Source of the DNA: Nipponacmea schrenckii
Taxonomy: Eukaryota > Mollusca > Gastropoda > Lottiidae
Reading direction: 5' to 3'
DNA length: 64,000 nt
NCBI GenBank assembly: GCA_030562195.1
Contig: CM060200.1
Location: forward strand, 36,339,468 to 36,403,467
The notes beneath the pieces were generated by a model. It saw only the letters and a list, made by a program, of their open reading frames with translations. It was not told where the DNA came from and did not search any database. Positions 27,301 to 36,958 of the stretch are shown here, piece by piece. The stretch's first letter is position 1. Each line of letters opens with the position of its first letter. A program made the position numbers and the translations under genes.

Positions 27301-28197
27301 TTGACTCTGAATACAATCTAATGTGATGTCTTCTTTATCATCACCAAAAGACAGGGTCGGATCTACCAAAAAATATCCTTGACCATTGGCATTTTTAGGA
27401 TTTTGACTGAAAGAAACAATTCAAAGATAGAAAAAGACATTATTTATAAGGATAACAACTTTCTTGTTATGAATTAAAAACTTATTCATAAAACTTGTTT
27501 TTCAGTCGGTTAAATGAATAACACACACATGACCTTGATAAAAAGTTTACATAATATGAAAATAATAAGTTAATGGAAATAGCATGTTTGTTTACAACAA
27601 TGTATTTAAAAGAAAGTTTGAATTCTAGGTTATTGTTTTTTATATCCACAACCAGTAAAAGATATTCGACTAGGTCATGCTGGTCTTTCACCAAAACTGT
27701 TTCCCATTTTAGCAGTTATAACTGAAAAAACATTCTCCACATACCTTCCATCTATTGTGAAGAAATAATTAAATGATCCAGCTGATATGATATGTACTTC
27801 AGCAAACACATCAATTTTATCATTTTTCATACCACTTGGATTTCTCCATGTTAACTCGTAGAATTCTAATCTTTCATAAACCACAGATTTATCATGGGTA
27901 TGGTTACAGAATAAACGCACTGTTTTAGCATGAAGTGATGCTCCCAATACAAATCTAAGAGTCCATCCTGAAAAAAAGAAAATTAAGCATAGATAGTCAA
28001 GTTAACAATAAGGTAAATTTAAAGGCATCAAGATTCTTTTTCACATTCTTATCTATAGCAACATTTAGCCCCTAATGAGCCATTGACAGGCATCGGAAAC
28101 AACTAATGGGTTTACCTTTCTCAAGACGATATAGAGTGGATTCTGTATTTTCGCCAGAATTTAAAGTCAAAACTCGTACTTGATTTATCTTCGACAT
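9341..28197 (-). CDS. AGL: Glycogen debranching enzyme (amylo-alpha-1,6-glucosidase / 4-alpha-glucanotransferase), 28 coding exons, 1565 aa
   Basis: Cytosolic bifunctional enzyme: it moves a maltotriosyl unit from a limit-dextrin branch, then hydrolyses the remaining alpha-1,6 glucose. Coding exons, 5' to 3': 28116-28197, 27745-27967, 26845-27406, 26570-26678, 24510-24627, 23572-23784, 22547-22686, 22132-22319, 21775-21898, 21358-21521, 20869-20970, 20051-20203, 19589-19742, 18935-19157, 18401-18672, 17815-17948, 16212-16345, 15590-15771, 15250-15352, 14493-14718, 14001-14112, 12942-13077, 12112-12224, 11359-11570, 10950-11047, 10434-10521, 9759-9947, 9341-9484. All phases match and the total is 4698 nt. 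Transferase (GH13-like) motifs are [11 protein letters not shown] (D534, H537), [10 protein letters not shown] (E563) and THDNP (D635), offset by eight from the human active-site residues as I recall them. Glucosidase-region motifs are [20 protein letters not shown] and FNYHQGPEWLWP. The C terminus is about 23 residues longer than the vertebrate end after LYDL. Intron 17, between 16346 and 17814, holds a nested transposon pair. Confidence 0.97.
11640..11850 (-). repeat. Dispersed SINE-like repeat B1 (in AGL intron)
   Basis: Read on the minus strand, it gives 'aagaaagaaacaac', a block about bases and 'ttcacaagt', then 'gacaggaatcctttcttcca', 'gaccaagg...caaacctctt' and a 'gatctttcctgga' motif. 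The same order of blocks is seen on the plus strand at 23935-24060 and 29485-29640. No coding potential. Confidence 0.65.
12640..12900 (+). mobile_element. tRNA-derived SINE with Nin-like core (in AGL intron)
   Basis: A B-box-like 'ggttcaaggttcaatcccag' at about 12690 is followed by 'agtgtccagtcgtttggatg', 'gataataaacccaagacctg' and 'aattaaagatcccatgacag'. This order, with a central 'cgttyggatgggacgataaa'-type core, matches my memory of the eumetazoan Nin-core SINEs. A second core fragment is at 53360-53410. Assignment is from memory. Confidence 0.55.
16411..17505. mobile_element. hAT-like non-autonomous element, 1095 bp, in AGL intron
   Basis: The termini are inverted repeats (tagggctggg on the left, complement of ttgccagcccta on the right). 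They are flanked by a perfect 8-bp direct repeat, TTTAATAA, at 16403-16410 and 17506-17513. Eight-base duplications and this kind of tip are typical of hAT transposons. The subterminal DNA is rich in 'cgattat' motifs on both sides. No transposase is present. A second element is inserted inside it. Confidence 0.88.
16825..17305. mobile_element. TTAA-flanked element (481 bp) nested inside the hAT-like element
   Basis: It is bounded by TTAA at 16821-16824 and 17306-17309. The tips are inverted: ggggcccaggcttgattt on the left, complement of aaatcaagcctggtcccct on the right. A second, partial copy lies in inverted orientation at 3729-4155. The TTAA duplication suggests a piggyBac-type mobiliser. 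The nesting shows it inserted after the hAT-like host. Confidence 0.82.
23935..24400 (+). repeat. Dispersed SINE-like repeat B2 (in AGL intron)
   Basis: It begins 'aaaaaagaaagaaacaac', then 'gtgacagggatcctttctac', 'caaacctcttgacattgatc', and shares these blocks with 29485-29640 and, inverted, with 11640-11850. A 108-codon frame over it (23963-24289) comes from the repeat and is not supported as a gene. Confidence 0.65.
25010..26535. repeat. Complex tandem array in AGL intron
   Basis: A block alternates two related sub-units. One carries 'agtctctacagtgtccacaa' and 'caattgttgacagacgg'; the other carries 'caggaatttttttcagaatc', 'aaatcaataggggtcttcct' and 'accaagtt'. The pair recurs with a period of roughly 190 bp and a higher-order period near 370 bp. 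The right end has about five 8-bp (gaccgacg) repeats at 26445-26490, then 'acgtccacatttctatgtgg'. The array stops about 35 bp from the AGL exon at 26570-26678. Confidence 0.85.
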
Positions 28198-28211
28198 ATT
28201 GCAGAAGATTC
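28198..28211 (-). other. AGL 5' UTR part of the start-codon exon
   Basis: The ATG exon is preceded by a clear acceptor (ctttcag, complement of 28212-28218), so only 14 bases of 5' UTR are in this exon. At least one further non-coding 5' exon must lie between about 28220 and 29180, and I could not place it. Confidence 0.65.
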
Positions 28212-29187
28212 CTGAAAGAAAAACATAATTAAATTGTTAGCACAGTTACAGTCAAAAATTGAATTTTCTTTCTTTTCGGATAAGATGTAGGCCTAATCAT
28301 TAATACAGTTACAGTTTTATTGAGTTTTTAATCCCTACATTCTGTGAGACAGTACAATGGCATTTACATGCTACTTTGCAGGTAAAACAATGCAGTATGC
28401 AAGTAGAAAATTTCAATCGTTCAGTCACAAATTTCGGTATCCCAGGGTCAAGTGAAAGGAAATAGGGTGTATATCCTGGATTGGACTGGGGGCATCCTAT
28501 AATATAATATATACTAGCTATTCATGTGTCTCTTTCACCAAAAGCTAACACAATTTGCTAATCAAGATGCAATTTAGGTAGGCTTTAGATTATTTCAATC
28601 ACTCGATGTGCTGTGCTCATGTAGCATTATATGACTTTGCTGAGGTTGCACACCACCATCATTAGGCATAATCAGTGCTCAATGTCTGATCATTCTCTTA
28701 TCGATATATACTTTCTTCAGCAAAGCCACTGTCTAATATGGCATCATCTGCAAACAACTGTAATTAAAACTATTGCTAAATACTTAAATACCTGTACCAA
28801 TGGCAGCAGAGTGTGCCTTTTAGTCCTTTGTTGACTTCATCCAAGACATCCGCAGGCTGTCAAATGAAGATCTGAAGGTCGTTTGGAATCAAAGTTCAAG
28901 GCCGCATTTGTTCGTATCTTTAAGAACTCGTATATTTCCGGATATACAACTATTAGATTTATATAGTTTGTGTTTTATCCAATGGAATAGCTGAACTAAA
29001 ACTCGTTTGACTAATGAAATTTTAGATTTGTTGATCGTAGTAGAGTTGATTCGCCACCCGAGGACAAAATTTCGTTGATAGATAAACGTTTGACCATATT
29101 ATTTTAAAGATTTTAGGGCCTAGTATAAATTTCTATAAGAAGTAGTTGAAGTAAGCGAAATATCACAGACAGACAGAAACCAAAACA
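28212..29187. promoter_or_regulatory. Shared divergent 5' region of AGL and YJU2B
   Basis: Just under 1 kb separates the AGL start-codon exon (minus) from the YJU2B start codon (plus). Any promoters and the undetected AGL 5' exon must lie here. No TATA box or other element was convincingly identified, so a bidirectional promoter is inferred only from the head-to-head layout. Confidence 0.4.
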
Positions 29188-32100
29188 ATGGTATGTTATG
29201 CTTTATGCTTAATCCCAGACCCATCAGGGCCATCGTAGTATATCTTATATATTTAGTTGTCCACACAGCTAACGTGTAACTGTCAGCCCTATGAATAATA
29301 TTAGAGGTGTGCAATATTTGTGTGAAATATAATGAAATGGAGTTTTGGATTCTATTTTTAAAGTCTTTTTGTTAGGCGATGCAGTCTTGAATGGGTGAAA
29401 TTTTGCCTGCACAGTGCAAACTTCTTTTCGATTGTTGATTTGGGCATGTAATAAAACATATTATGTAAATAGGCTAGTCTTCAGAAAAAAAAAAGAAAGA
29501 AACAACTAGACTATATTTTACAAGGGTAACAATTTAGGTTCACAAGTCCACCGTGACAGGGATCCTTTCTACCAGCTGGTCCTTGGTCAAACCTCTTGTC
29601 ATTGATCTTTCCCTGATTTCCGGAATTTTCACAATCAGCTGGAGATTAGAACTCACGGTTGACATTTTCAGCGTTTGTCAGCATCAGGTTGCTTGCACTA
29701 TAGAGTAATAGAACCATATCATAACAGACTTTATTAACTTACATTATTTCAGGCGGAAAGGAAATCAGTAAATAAATATTATCCACCAGATTGGGACCCC
29801 ACAAAGGGATCAGTAAATAAACATGTGGGCCAACATCCTTTACGTGATCGAGCCAAAAAAATTAAACAAGGCATTCTTGTTATTAGGTAAGTTGCTCTTC
29901 AAACAGACATATAAATTATTAGCATCACATTCCAATATATAAAACACCTACTACAAACAATACTTGACCCTTTTACACTGGTTTTAGAACAGACTGATTA
30001 CCTCTTTGGCTACTGTAAATGATTGAGGATTTGAACGATATTGAGAAGTTGAACGTAAATATATTAATATGTTATTTAAGTTGGTTTCCCTCATTAATTA
30101 GAGCCACATTAAGCTTACTAATTGATTAATTGGGGTTTCTAAACTATAATCCATGTATTCTCAAGTTCAAAAGACCTATGTGTACGTAGAAATGCTTGTG
30201 GAATCCATTTGACTCTGATCTGCTTTGAAACGCTAAATTAAGACTCCATGTTTGTTAACATGACCAAATGACGTCATATGAATGAAGGCGTCTAAGAATT
30301 GATGTTTCATTTATTATAAGTGAGTTAAAACTTATATAAATTAATTCATAATGCTTTTACAAACGTTTTATTGCCTTTTGCAATAGATATAATAAATGGA
30401 ATTCCAAAATGCCATTGTTGTTGTGGAAAATATTAAAGAATGTGGGCAAGTACGCATACTTAACAACCACAGCGTCCGGAAGATTAACGACATTTAAGAC
30501 TTGACGTACATACCTATGGTAGTACCTTACCGAGAATAATCCCGTCATAAATAGCCTAATTACGAGTTAATTAAGGACTTGTGGGAACATCTGGTATTTT
30601 TCCCAGTCATTAGAACACCTCTACTTTCTATTGATATAAGTATTACCGGACCAATTATGTTATATATATGTATATATATGAAAATAAGGGAAACCAACAT
30701 TAAAGAAGTGTGTTATACATCATTTATTCCCTTGTGTTCCTTGTAATGTAAGTTTTATTTTTTTATATGTTTTAGATTTGAAATGCCGTATAATATATGG
30801 TGTGGCGGGTGCAATGCTCATATTGGTATGGGAGTTCGATATAATGCTGAAAAGAGTAAACATGGCAACTACTATTCAACACCTATTTATAAATTCAGAA
30901 TGAAATGTCATCTCTGTGATAATTATTTTGAAATACAAACAGATCCTCAGGTACATAATCTTAACTTCAAAATCTTTAAATTGAATGTGCAGACTAACTT
31001 TAAAGTAACTAGACCTGGCTGGTCAAAATGCCCAGCCCCTAACTAGACCTGGGTGGTCAAAATGCCCAGCCCCTAACTAGACCTGTGTAATCATCTCTTC
31101 TCCCATTGAATGCTGTAAACTTACATATTTATTCTATCAATAGAGAGAGCAATTCTTGTTCAATGGTTTTACTGTGTGCTATCTACTTACATTGTACTTG
31201 TATTCCTTTCCTCAAACTAGTCCGTTGTGAATTTGTGTTCAATGCCAATGGCCACCATGGAGTTCCAGTAGGATTGACTAGAATTGTTATTTTCGTATTT
31301 ATCTGTTTACCATTGATATCTCTACAGAATCATGATTATGTGATATTAAGTGGTGCACGGCGTAAAGAACAAAGATGGGATCCGAAAGAAAATGGACAAA
31401 TTGAAACAGAAGGTAGGTCAAATTGGATGTTATTCCTAATTTGCATATTATAAAAGTTTTATAAAAATATGGGATTTAATGAGAATTGTGTATCTGAAAG
31501 ATTCCATCAACACAAGAAAATGGGCCCAAAACTGCCCTCTCTGATAAGTTTGTAAAATTAAAATCCATTTGAGATCATCATTATTAGCCTAATTAAATAC
31601 CATTATTATTTTGGGACTGGAGAAGGAGGCTCTAACGAAAATTTTACTGCAGTGACATGCTGTTACATTTGTTTGTTTGCACTATGAGCCTTATTCTGGA
31701 TTTAATATGTGTGAATAAGGCCTATTGTAGACAAGCAAGATGTAAGATTTCAAAAATTCATATAAAGGGAAATAACTCAAATCATTGGCTGAAACAGCTA
31801 ATAATGATTTAATTTGTGTATTAAGCAAAAAAGCTCGTAGATTGTTAATCACAAAACTATACCAAACTAAAATAATGCATTCTCAACCTTTTTTTTTTAA
31901 GATAAAAATACACAGAAGAAAATGGCAACAGATGCAATGTTTAAACTAGAACATGGTTCTGATGATCGAGAAAAGGGGAGAAAATCTGTCATGACATTGT
32001 CTCAATTAGAAGAAAGAATGGACTCCAATAAAGATGATTATATATTAAATAAATTAGCGAGAAATAAATTTAGAGTGAGTATGTTTAAAAGGGATTTCGA

Positions 32101-33375
32101 TCCATTTGACAAGTTATAGGTTAACCTCAGTCTCAGAAACAGGAAATTTTTAGTCCTCATCTCACTGTCATATGAACTATCAAGTCCACATATGTCCTGA
32201 ATGATCCTTGTTTGAAAGTTCAAATGTGTTTTCTTGACTCTAACAAAGAGGAAGAAAAGTTTCAATAAATTATTCAATTTACATCAAATACTTTTATTCC
32301 TGAAGACTATTTATTCATATTCAAGACCAAAATCAACCCTGAAAATGACAATGGTCAATCAAAGATATTCATTCTTATGTGTTTGAAATTTTGGATACAA
32401 AACAAAAGCGTTGTTTCTGTATGAATTGACAGCATAATGATAATAGATGTGTCTCTGTTTTAGGAAGAAAAAGAAACAATAAGGGAAAAGTTAGAAAGTG
32501 ATAGAGCCTTATTGGCAAAAAGTTCGTTAGAAATTGAATTAGTAGATGAAAGTGAAGAAGATAAACAAATAGCTGGCTTAATCAAATATTCTGTTGTTGA
32601 ATGTAAGTAAAAATTTATTTTCGACAGAGGGAAGATGGTGACTGTAGTCCTCTGTGTAATATGAATCTGCAGCTTGATGAGGGCTAAAGAGGCCTCCTCG
32701 CTGGGATCTAACTAAATACTAAATAGGGATTAGAGAAACATAAAACTAAAGAGTTAATATCCCTCTTACCAGATTAAAGACTTCTTTTTTATGACATGAA
32801 GATGTTTCAATGGTCAAACCTTTCAAACATCAGCGTGCTCTTCATCAGTGATCAGAAAAAGATAACCAAGAAAAGCAAATATTTAGATCACTGTATCCCT
32901 TAAAAAAATTATACTTTGACAGATTAATTTGTTATTTCAGTACAATTTCAATTTTCTTTCAGCATTTGATGAGAAACAGAAAGAAAAAAGAAAATCTCTT
33001 AACAATGAATCCATCTTTAGTCTCCCAAAATCATCCTCAAATAAATTTTCTCATCTAATTAAAAAAAAATGTGATCCATTTGGTATTGATTCTCCAAACA
33101 CGGAAAAAGACAAGAACAAACTGGATTTGGGAATAAGAAGAAAATCAATCAGTTCTGTTATTGAATCCACAAATGTGAATCCAAAACCATCAGAGTGTTC
33201 GGATAGACTGCAGACTTCTCCTGAGGATAAAGCAGATATACATTCTGTTATTACAGAGGTCAACAGAATTGATTACAATTCAAAGTGTGATAATACTTTA
33301 CAGGACAATAGTTCATTACAGAGTGATAACAGAGACCTTTTGGTAAAAAGTGGTTTAAGTGTTTTAAATGAGTAA
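29188..33375 (+). CDS. YJU2B: CCDC130/YJU2B family splicing factor, 7 coding exons, 373 aa as read
   Basis: YJU2-family proteins associate with the spliceosome during the catalytic steps; they act in the nucleus. Exons: 29188-29190 (ATG only), 29753-29886, 30776-30950, 31328-31412, 31902-32074, 32464-32602, 32963-33375. Phases are consistent (1122 nt). The N terminus reads MAERKSVNKYYPPDWDPTKG. The conserved core has EMPYNIWCGGC, HIGMGVRYNAEK and FRMKCHLC, giving two CxxC pairs of the expected zinc-binding fold, then YVILSGARRKEQRW and ATDAMFKLEHG. The second half is charged, helical and disordered. The reading frame ends in SVLNE at 33375. The acidic tail expected in the family (NYSDSEDDT) is in the other frame directly after it, at 33368-33403, so a one-base error or a true frameshift is likely. 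Exon 3-exon 4 joins at a clean codon boundary. The gene is head-to-head with AGL. Intron 2 holds the element at 30080-30699. Confidence 0.93.
29485..29700 (+). repeat. Dispersed SINE-like repeat B3 (in YJU2B intron 1)
   Basis: It begins 'aaaaaaagaaagaaacaact', followed by 'caagggtaacaatttaggtt cacaagtc', 'gtgacagggatcctttctac' and 'caaacctcttgtcattgatc'. It is the best preserved of the three copies of this family in the window. Confidence 0.7.
30080..30699. mobile_element. TTAA-flanked MITE-like element, copy 2 (620 bp, in YJU2B intron)
   Basis: It is bounded by TTAA at 30076-30079 and 30700-30703. The tips are gttggtttccctcattaatt on the left and the complement of ataagggaaaccaaca on the right. 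The interior matches 6368-7028 in the same orientation, including 'cttactaattgattaattgg' and 'gaaatgcttgtggaatccat'. Non-coding; no effect on splicing is visible. Confidence 0.82.
31007..31085 (+). repeat. Short tandem repeat, ~36-bp unit
   Basis: Two full copies and part of a third of 'aactagacctggctggtcaa aatgcccagcccct', in YJU2B intron 3, just after the exon ending at 30950. Confidence 0.9.
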
Positions 33376-33401
33376 TTATTCAGATTCTGAAGATGATACC
33401 T

Positions 33402-33407
33402 AATAAA
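33402..33407 (+). terminator. Polyadenylation signal of YJU2B
   Basis: AATAAA 27 bases after the annotated stop. The signal overlaps the TAA stop of the alternative, conserved C-terminal frame (33401-33403). Confidence 0.6.
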
Positions 33408-33559
33408 ATATATTTGTTTTTTGTGCTTTATTATGAGTTTCCCAGAACAAAATGCTTAGAGTTTTCAGTAAGCAAAAAATCATTCTTCCAAACTATTTTA
33501 TTGCATGAAATTACTATACATGTAATCGACTGAACAGACCAGTGTTACAATTTCTCTGA

Positions 33560-34360
33560 GACATATTTCAGAGTTAACTGAAACCCCACTGTGACAGTTT
33601 CTCTCAACATGTAGTTAAGAGTTGACTGAAACCCCACCATGATGGTCTTTTTCAACATGCAGTTCAGAATTGACTGAAACCCACCATGACAGTTTCTCTC
33701 AACATGTAGTTCAGAATTGACTGAAACCCCACCATGATAGTTTCTCTCAATATTTAGTTCAATGTTGACTGAAACCCACCATGACAGTTTCTCTCAACAT
33801 GTAGTTCAGAATTGACTGAAACCCCACCATGATAGTTTCTCTCAACATGTAGTTAAGAGTTGACTGAAACCCCACCATGATGGTCTTTTTCAACATGCAG
33901 TTCAGAATTGACTGAAACCCACCATGACAGTTTCTCTCAACATGTAGTTTAGAATTGACTGAAACCCACCATGATAGTTTCTCTCAATATTTAGTTCAAT
34001 GTTGACTGAAACCCCACCATGATAGTTTCTCTCAATATTTAGTTCAGATTTGACTGAATCCCTACCATGACAGTTTCTCTCCATATTTAGTTCCGAGTTG
34101 ACTGAAACCCCACCATGATAGTTTCTCTCAACATGTAGTTCAATGTTGACTGAAAACCCACCATGATAGTTTCTCTCAACATGTAGTTCAGTGTTAACTG
34201 AAACCCCACCATGATAGATTCTCTCAACATGTAGTTCAGAGTTGACCGAAACCCCATAATGATAGTTTCTCTCAATATGTAGTTCAGAGTTGACTGAAAC
34301 CATACCATGATAGTTTTTTCTCAACATGTAGTTCAGAGTTGACTGAATTGACTCCATTGT
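33560..34360 (+). repeat. 48-bp minisatellite
   Basis: About 16 units of the form 'agttcagaattgactgaaac cccaccatgatagtttctct caacatgt'. The 48-bp period makes 16-residue repetitive frames on the minus strand (including 33902-34357); these are not genes. The array lies about 150 bp beyond the YJU2B polyadenylation signal. Confidence 0.93.
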
Positions 34361-34474
34361 GGAGTTTTCAGTCGAATCTGAACTAAAGGTTGAGAGACAC
34401 TGTCAGAGTCGACTGTAAATAGCCTACTGGCAGAACTGTAACTATGAACTATAGGGGGCCTACTTTAGATGCGA

Positions 34475-34817
34475 GTTATTTCACTTTGAGATCTATTGCA
34501 TAACAGATATAGTCAATTTAAAGGTTTCGGGGGTTATTGTAATGGTCATTTGTCGAACTTAAGATGACATTAAGCTACTTTTCTTGATCTGCGATTATGT
34601 TATGTCAAAACTTGACTTAGCCTAAAGGCTAAAGGTCGGTATATTATATTTTGAACTATTGCTGTAATTGACTCAGTTAGAAGTTAGTAGAGATTAATAT
34701 CAAAACATATGGTTAGTAGCTTAATGTCATCTTAAGTTCGACAAATGACCATTACAATAACCCCCGAAACCTTTAAATTGACTATATCTGTTATGCAATA
34801 GATCTCAAAGTAAATAA
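34475..34817. mobile_element. Long inverted repeat (~97-bp arms, ~135-bp spacer)
   Basis: The left arm 34483-34579 is the near-perfect reverse complement of 34715-34811, with about one base difference near the outer edge. Key strings are 'agtcaatttaaaggtttcgg' on the left and 'ccgaaacctttaaattgact' on the right. The near identity implies a young or conversion-maintained fold-back element. No target duplication could be fixed. Confidence 0.88.
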
Positions 34818-34929
34818 TTGTGCCGAATCATCACGGATACATCTATCAACAACTACCTTGTCTGCGATTACCATCAAGTAACGGACGTAATAACAAAAAT
34901 TGTCATTAACCCTATTGGGATCACCTAGC

Positions 34930-35084
34930 TGTATAATGTATAGTCCGAAACATGCTGATTCTACTCCAAGCCTCTGATAGCTATTTGGACAGATATTGCA
35001 CCGATTCCCACCACCCCCCCCCCCCCAGCCATATATGTCCAAATAGCTATCAGAGTCAGCAAGTTTCGGATTATATAATGTACA
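34930..35084. repeat. Imperfect inverted repeat with poly-C spacer
   Basis: The left blocks 34930-34958 and 34973-34991 pair with the right arm 35036-35084: 'tctgatagctatttggaca' pairs with 'tgtccaaatagctatcaga', and 'tagtccgaaacatgctga' with 'tcagcaagtttcggatta'. The left arm has a 14-base insertion. The spacer ends in a run of about 13 C. It lies 113 bp from the previous inverted repeat. Confidence 0.82.
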
Positions 35085-35173
35085 TCACGATTTCAATTCC
35101 GATTCCTATTATTCTGGGGAAAGGCTTATTATTGTTATTAGCAGCCACAGGTGTCCCCAGTACATTATAGGTT

Positions 35174-35574
35174 CAGGGACGCAGATCGCTTTTTCAATGT
35201 GGGGGGACCAGTGGCGTACCCAGGATTTACTCAAAAGGGGTCGGAATATAAAACATAATACAATATTCGCCGCTAATTTCAAAACCGCTCGACAAATACC
35301 CTTATGTTCATCCTTCTGTCGACAGCGATTATTTTTACGCCCGCGCTTGTCTGCCCGTGTCCGATGTATTCTACAGGGCGGGGTAGGCCCGACAGGGCGC
35401 TGGGCGACCGATGCCTTTCAAACTATCAACTTTAATTTCTGTGGCGGTCCGTCAGTTTTACCGATCATTGACGAAAATATGCGACCGATTTCGTGACGAC
35501 GCAACGACGCTTCTTAAAAGTGAGTGCAAAATTTCGGTCCCCCTGCCCCCCCCCCCCTTGGATCTGCGCCCCTG
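35174..35574. mobile_element. hAT-like MITE (401 bp) with 8-bp target duplication
   Basis: The tips are cagggacgcagatcg on the left and the complement of gatctgcgcccctg on the right. The flanks are a perfect 8-bp direct repeat, TATAGGTT (35166-35173 and 35575-35582). CAGGG-type termini and 8-base duplications are hallmarks of hAT elements. It is GC-richer than its surroundings and has a poly-C run near the right end. No transposase. Confidence 0.88.
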
Positions 35575-35582
35575 TATAGGTT

Positions 35583-36180
35583 AATGATAACTAATATGTC
35601 ACTGGGCCTTATCTATCGGTTGCAATTATTTAGACGACACTATTATTGCTAATTTAAAGAGCTTCTCGACCTTTATTGTCCAATTATGCTACGCCCTTAG
35701 AAGAAATTTCTCAGCCATTCACACCAAGAAAATATTATAGAAACTGAAACATGCAAGCAAAATATGCCTATATTTTCAAATGGTTTTCCCCTCGAGAATT
35801 TCGAATTCACCCCTAAAGGTAGGGTACATAATATGGACCCTGTTTAAGACATTGGTTAAAGAAATTATTAGGCCTTTTGAAGTGGAGATTGATGACATTA
35901 AATATATTTTGTGTATTGTGGTATGTTTTGCTTTCGTTATGAATACTGTTATAGGAACATGGTCATTGGATTAACTGTCAAGGTCGACAATCCCATAATA
36001 TACCTAACAGACATTTCGGATTATATAAGATTTAGACAAGAATGAGCAAATCGAGTTGCGCAGACACATGACCTTAACCACCTTGAACATCAACCAATTA
36101 TATCCGTAGAATTTGAACACGTGCCTAAATTCACCAATAGAAGTCGTCGCTGCATAGGAAATTAACCCACTCTCTTTGCA
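35583..36180. other. Upstream region of the ADP/ATP carrier gene
   Basis: No gene seen. Proximal promoter sequence for the carrier should lie in the right part, but no core element stands out. Confidence 0.4.
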
Positions 36181-36189
36181 ACGTGTTTG

Positions 36190-36250
36190 GCGTGAGAGCA
36201 GTACGGCATTAGACTATATCTTGAACACTTTGGTCTAAAACATCATCAAG
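36190..36250 (+). other. Non-coding first exon of the ADP/ATP carrier gene (left edge unknown)
   Basis: A consensus donor (catcatcaag|gtgagc) ends at 36250. A strong polypyrimidine acceptor directly abuts the ATG at 37928. The region just upstream (agcagtacggcattagac) is a plausible 5' UTR. The pairing is inferred; the donor and acceptor are seen. Confidence 0.55.
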
Positions 36251-36958
36251 GTGAGCTATACTACATACAAATTTATACATGACTTTTAAATGTCCATTTT
36301 TTAGTGTGCCTGCATGGTTGTATTATCACTGAATATATTCCTTTGGCGTTATTCTGTCAAATTTTGATATCCCTTTCAACCGGTGAAATGAAAGTCACGA
36401 GTGATATGTAAAAGAGCTGCTTTTTTATCTTGAGTCCAGTATTTTTGAGGCTTGGTGTAAGATTAAAAATGATTTTGTGAACTTTTATACAGATTCTTTT
36501 AATGTTATATTTTTTATATAAAAAGGATTTTATCCTTCAACCTTTATAGTTCACTACTGACCTATATTTGAGCCGAGGTATGACGTCATTGAAGTACCGG
36601 TATAATTATAAGACGTCAGTAAAACTCCTTTCTTTGAGTTTCACATTGGTTTCGTTGCCTTAGTAGCTCATAATTGACGTGTAGGACCTTGGTACATCGA
36701 CATACGAGACTTGTAGTCTCGAAAACTTTTGTTTTGAATGTGTACCTGGGCTAATGGGGTTTTATTTCAGACTTATGACAGTTTGACCTTGTTTTTATCA
36801 GTCAAGATCATTCACTCTATTCACTGCATCATCCATAGGAATAGAGGAATACAGGTGTTCGTATAAGGCCTAGATAGGGCAAAATATGTTCGTTTAACCT
36901 AGCAATTTTAATTCATTCAATTCCCAATTTGACCTATCTGTGTTTGAAAGTTAAAATG

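Noticed and set aside
33902..34357. 151-codon minus-strand open frame with 16-residue repeats
   Set aside because: It is the translation of a 48-bp minisatellite. The composition, lack of a start context and overlapping frames in other phases argue against a protein.
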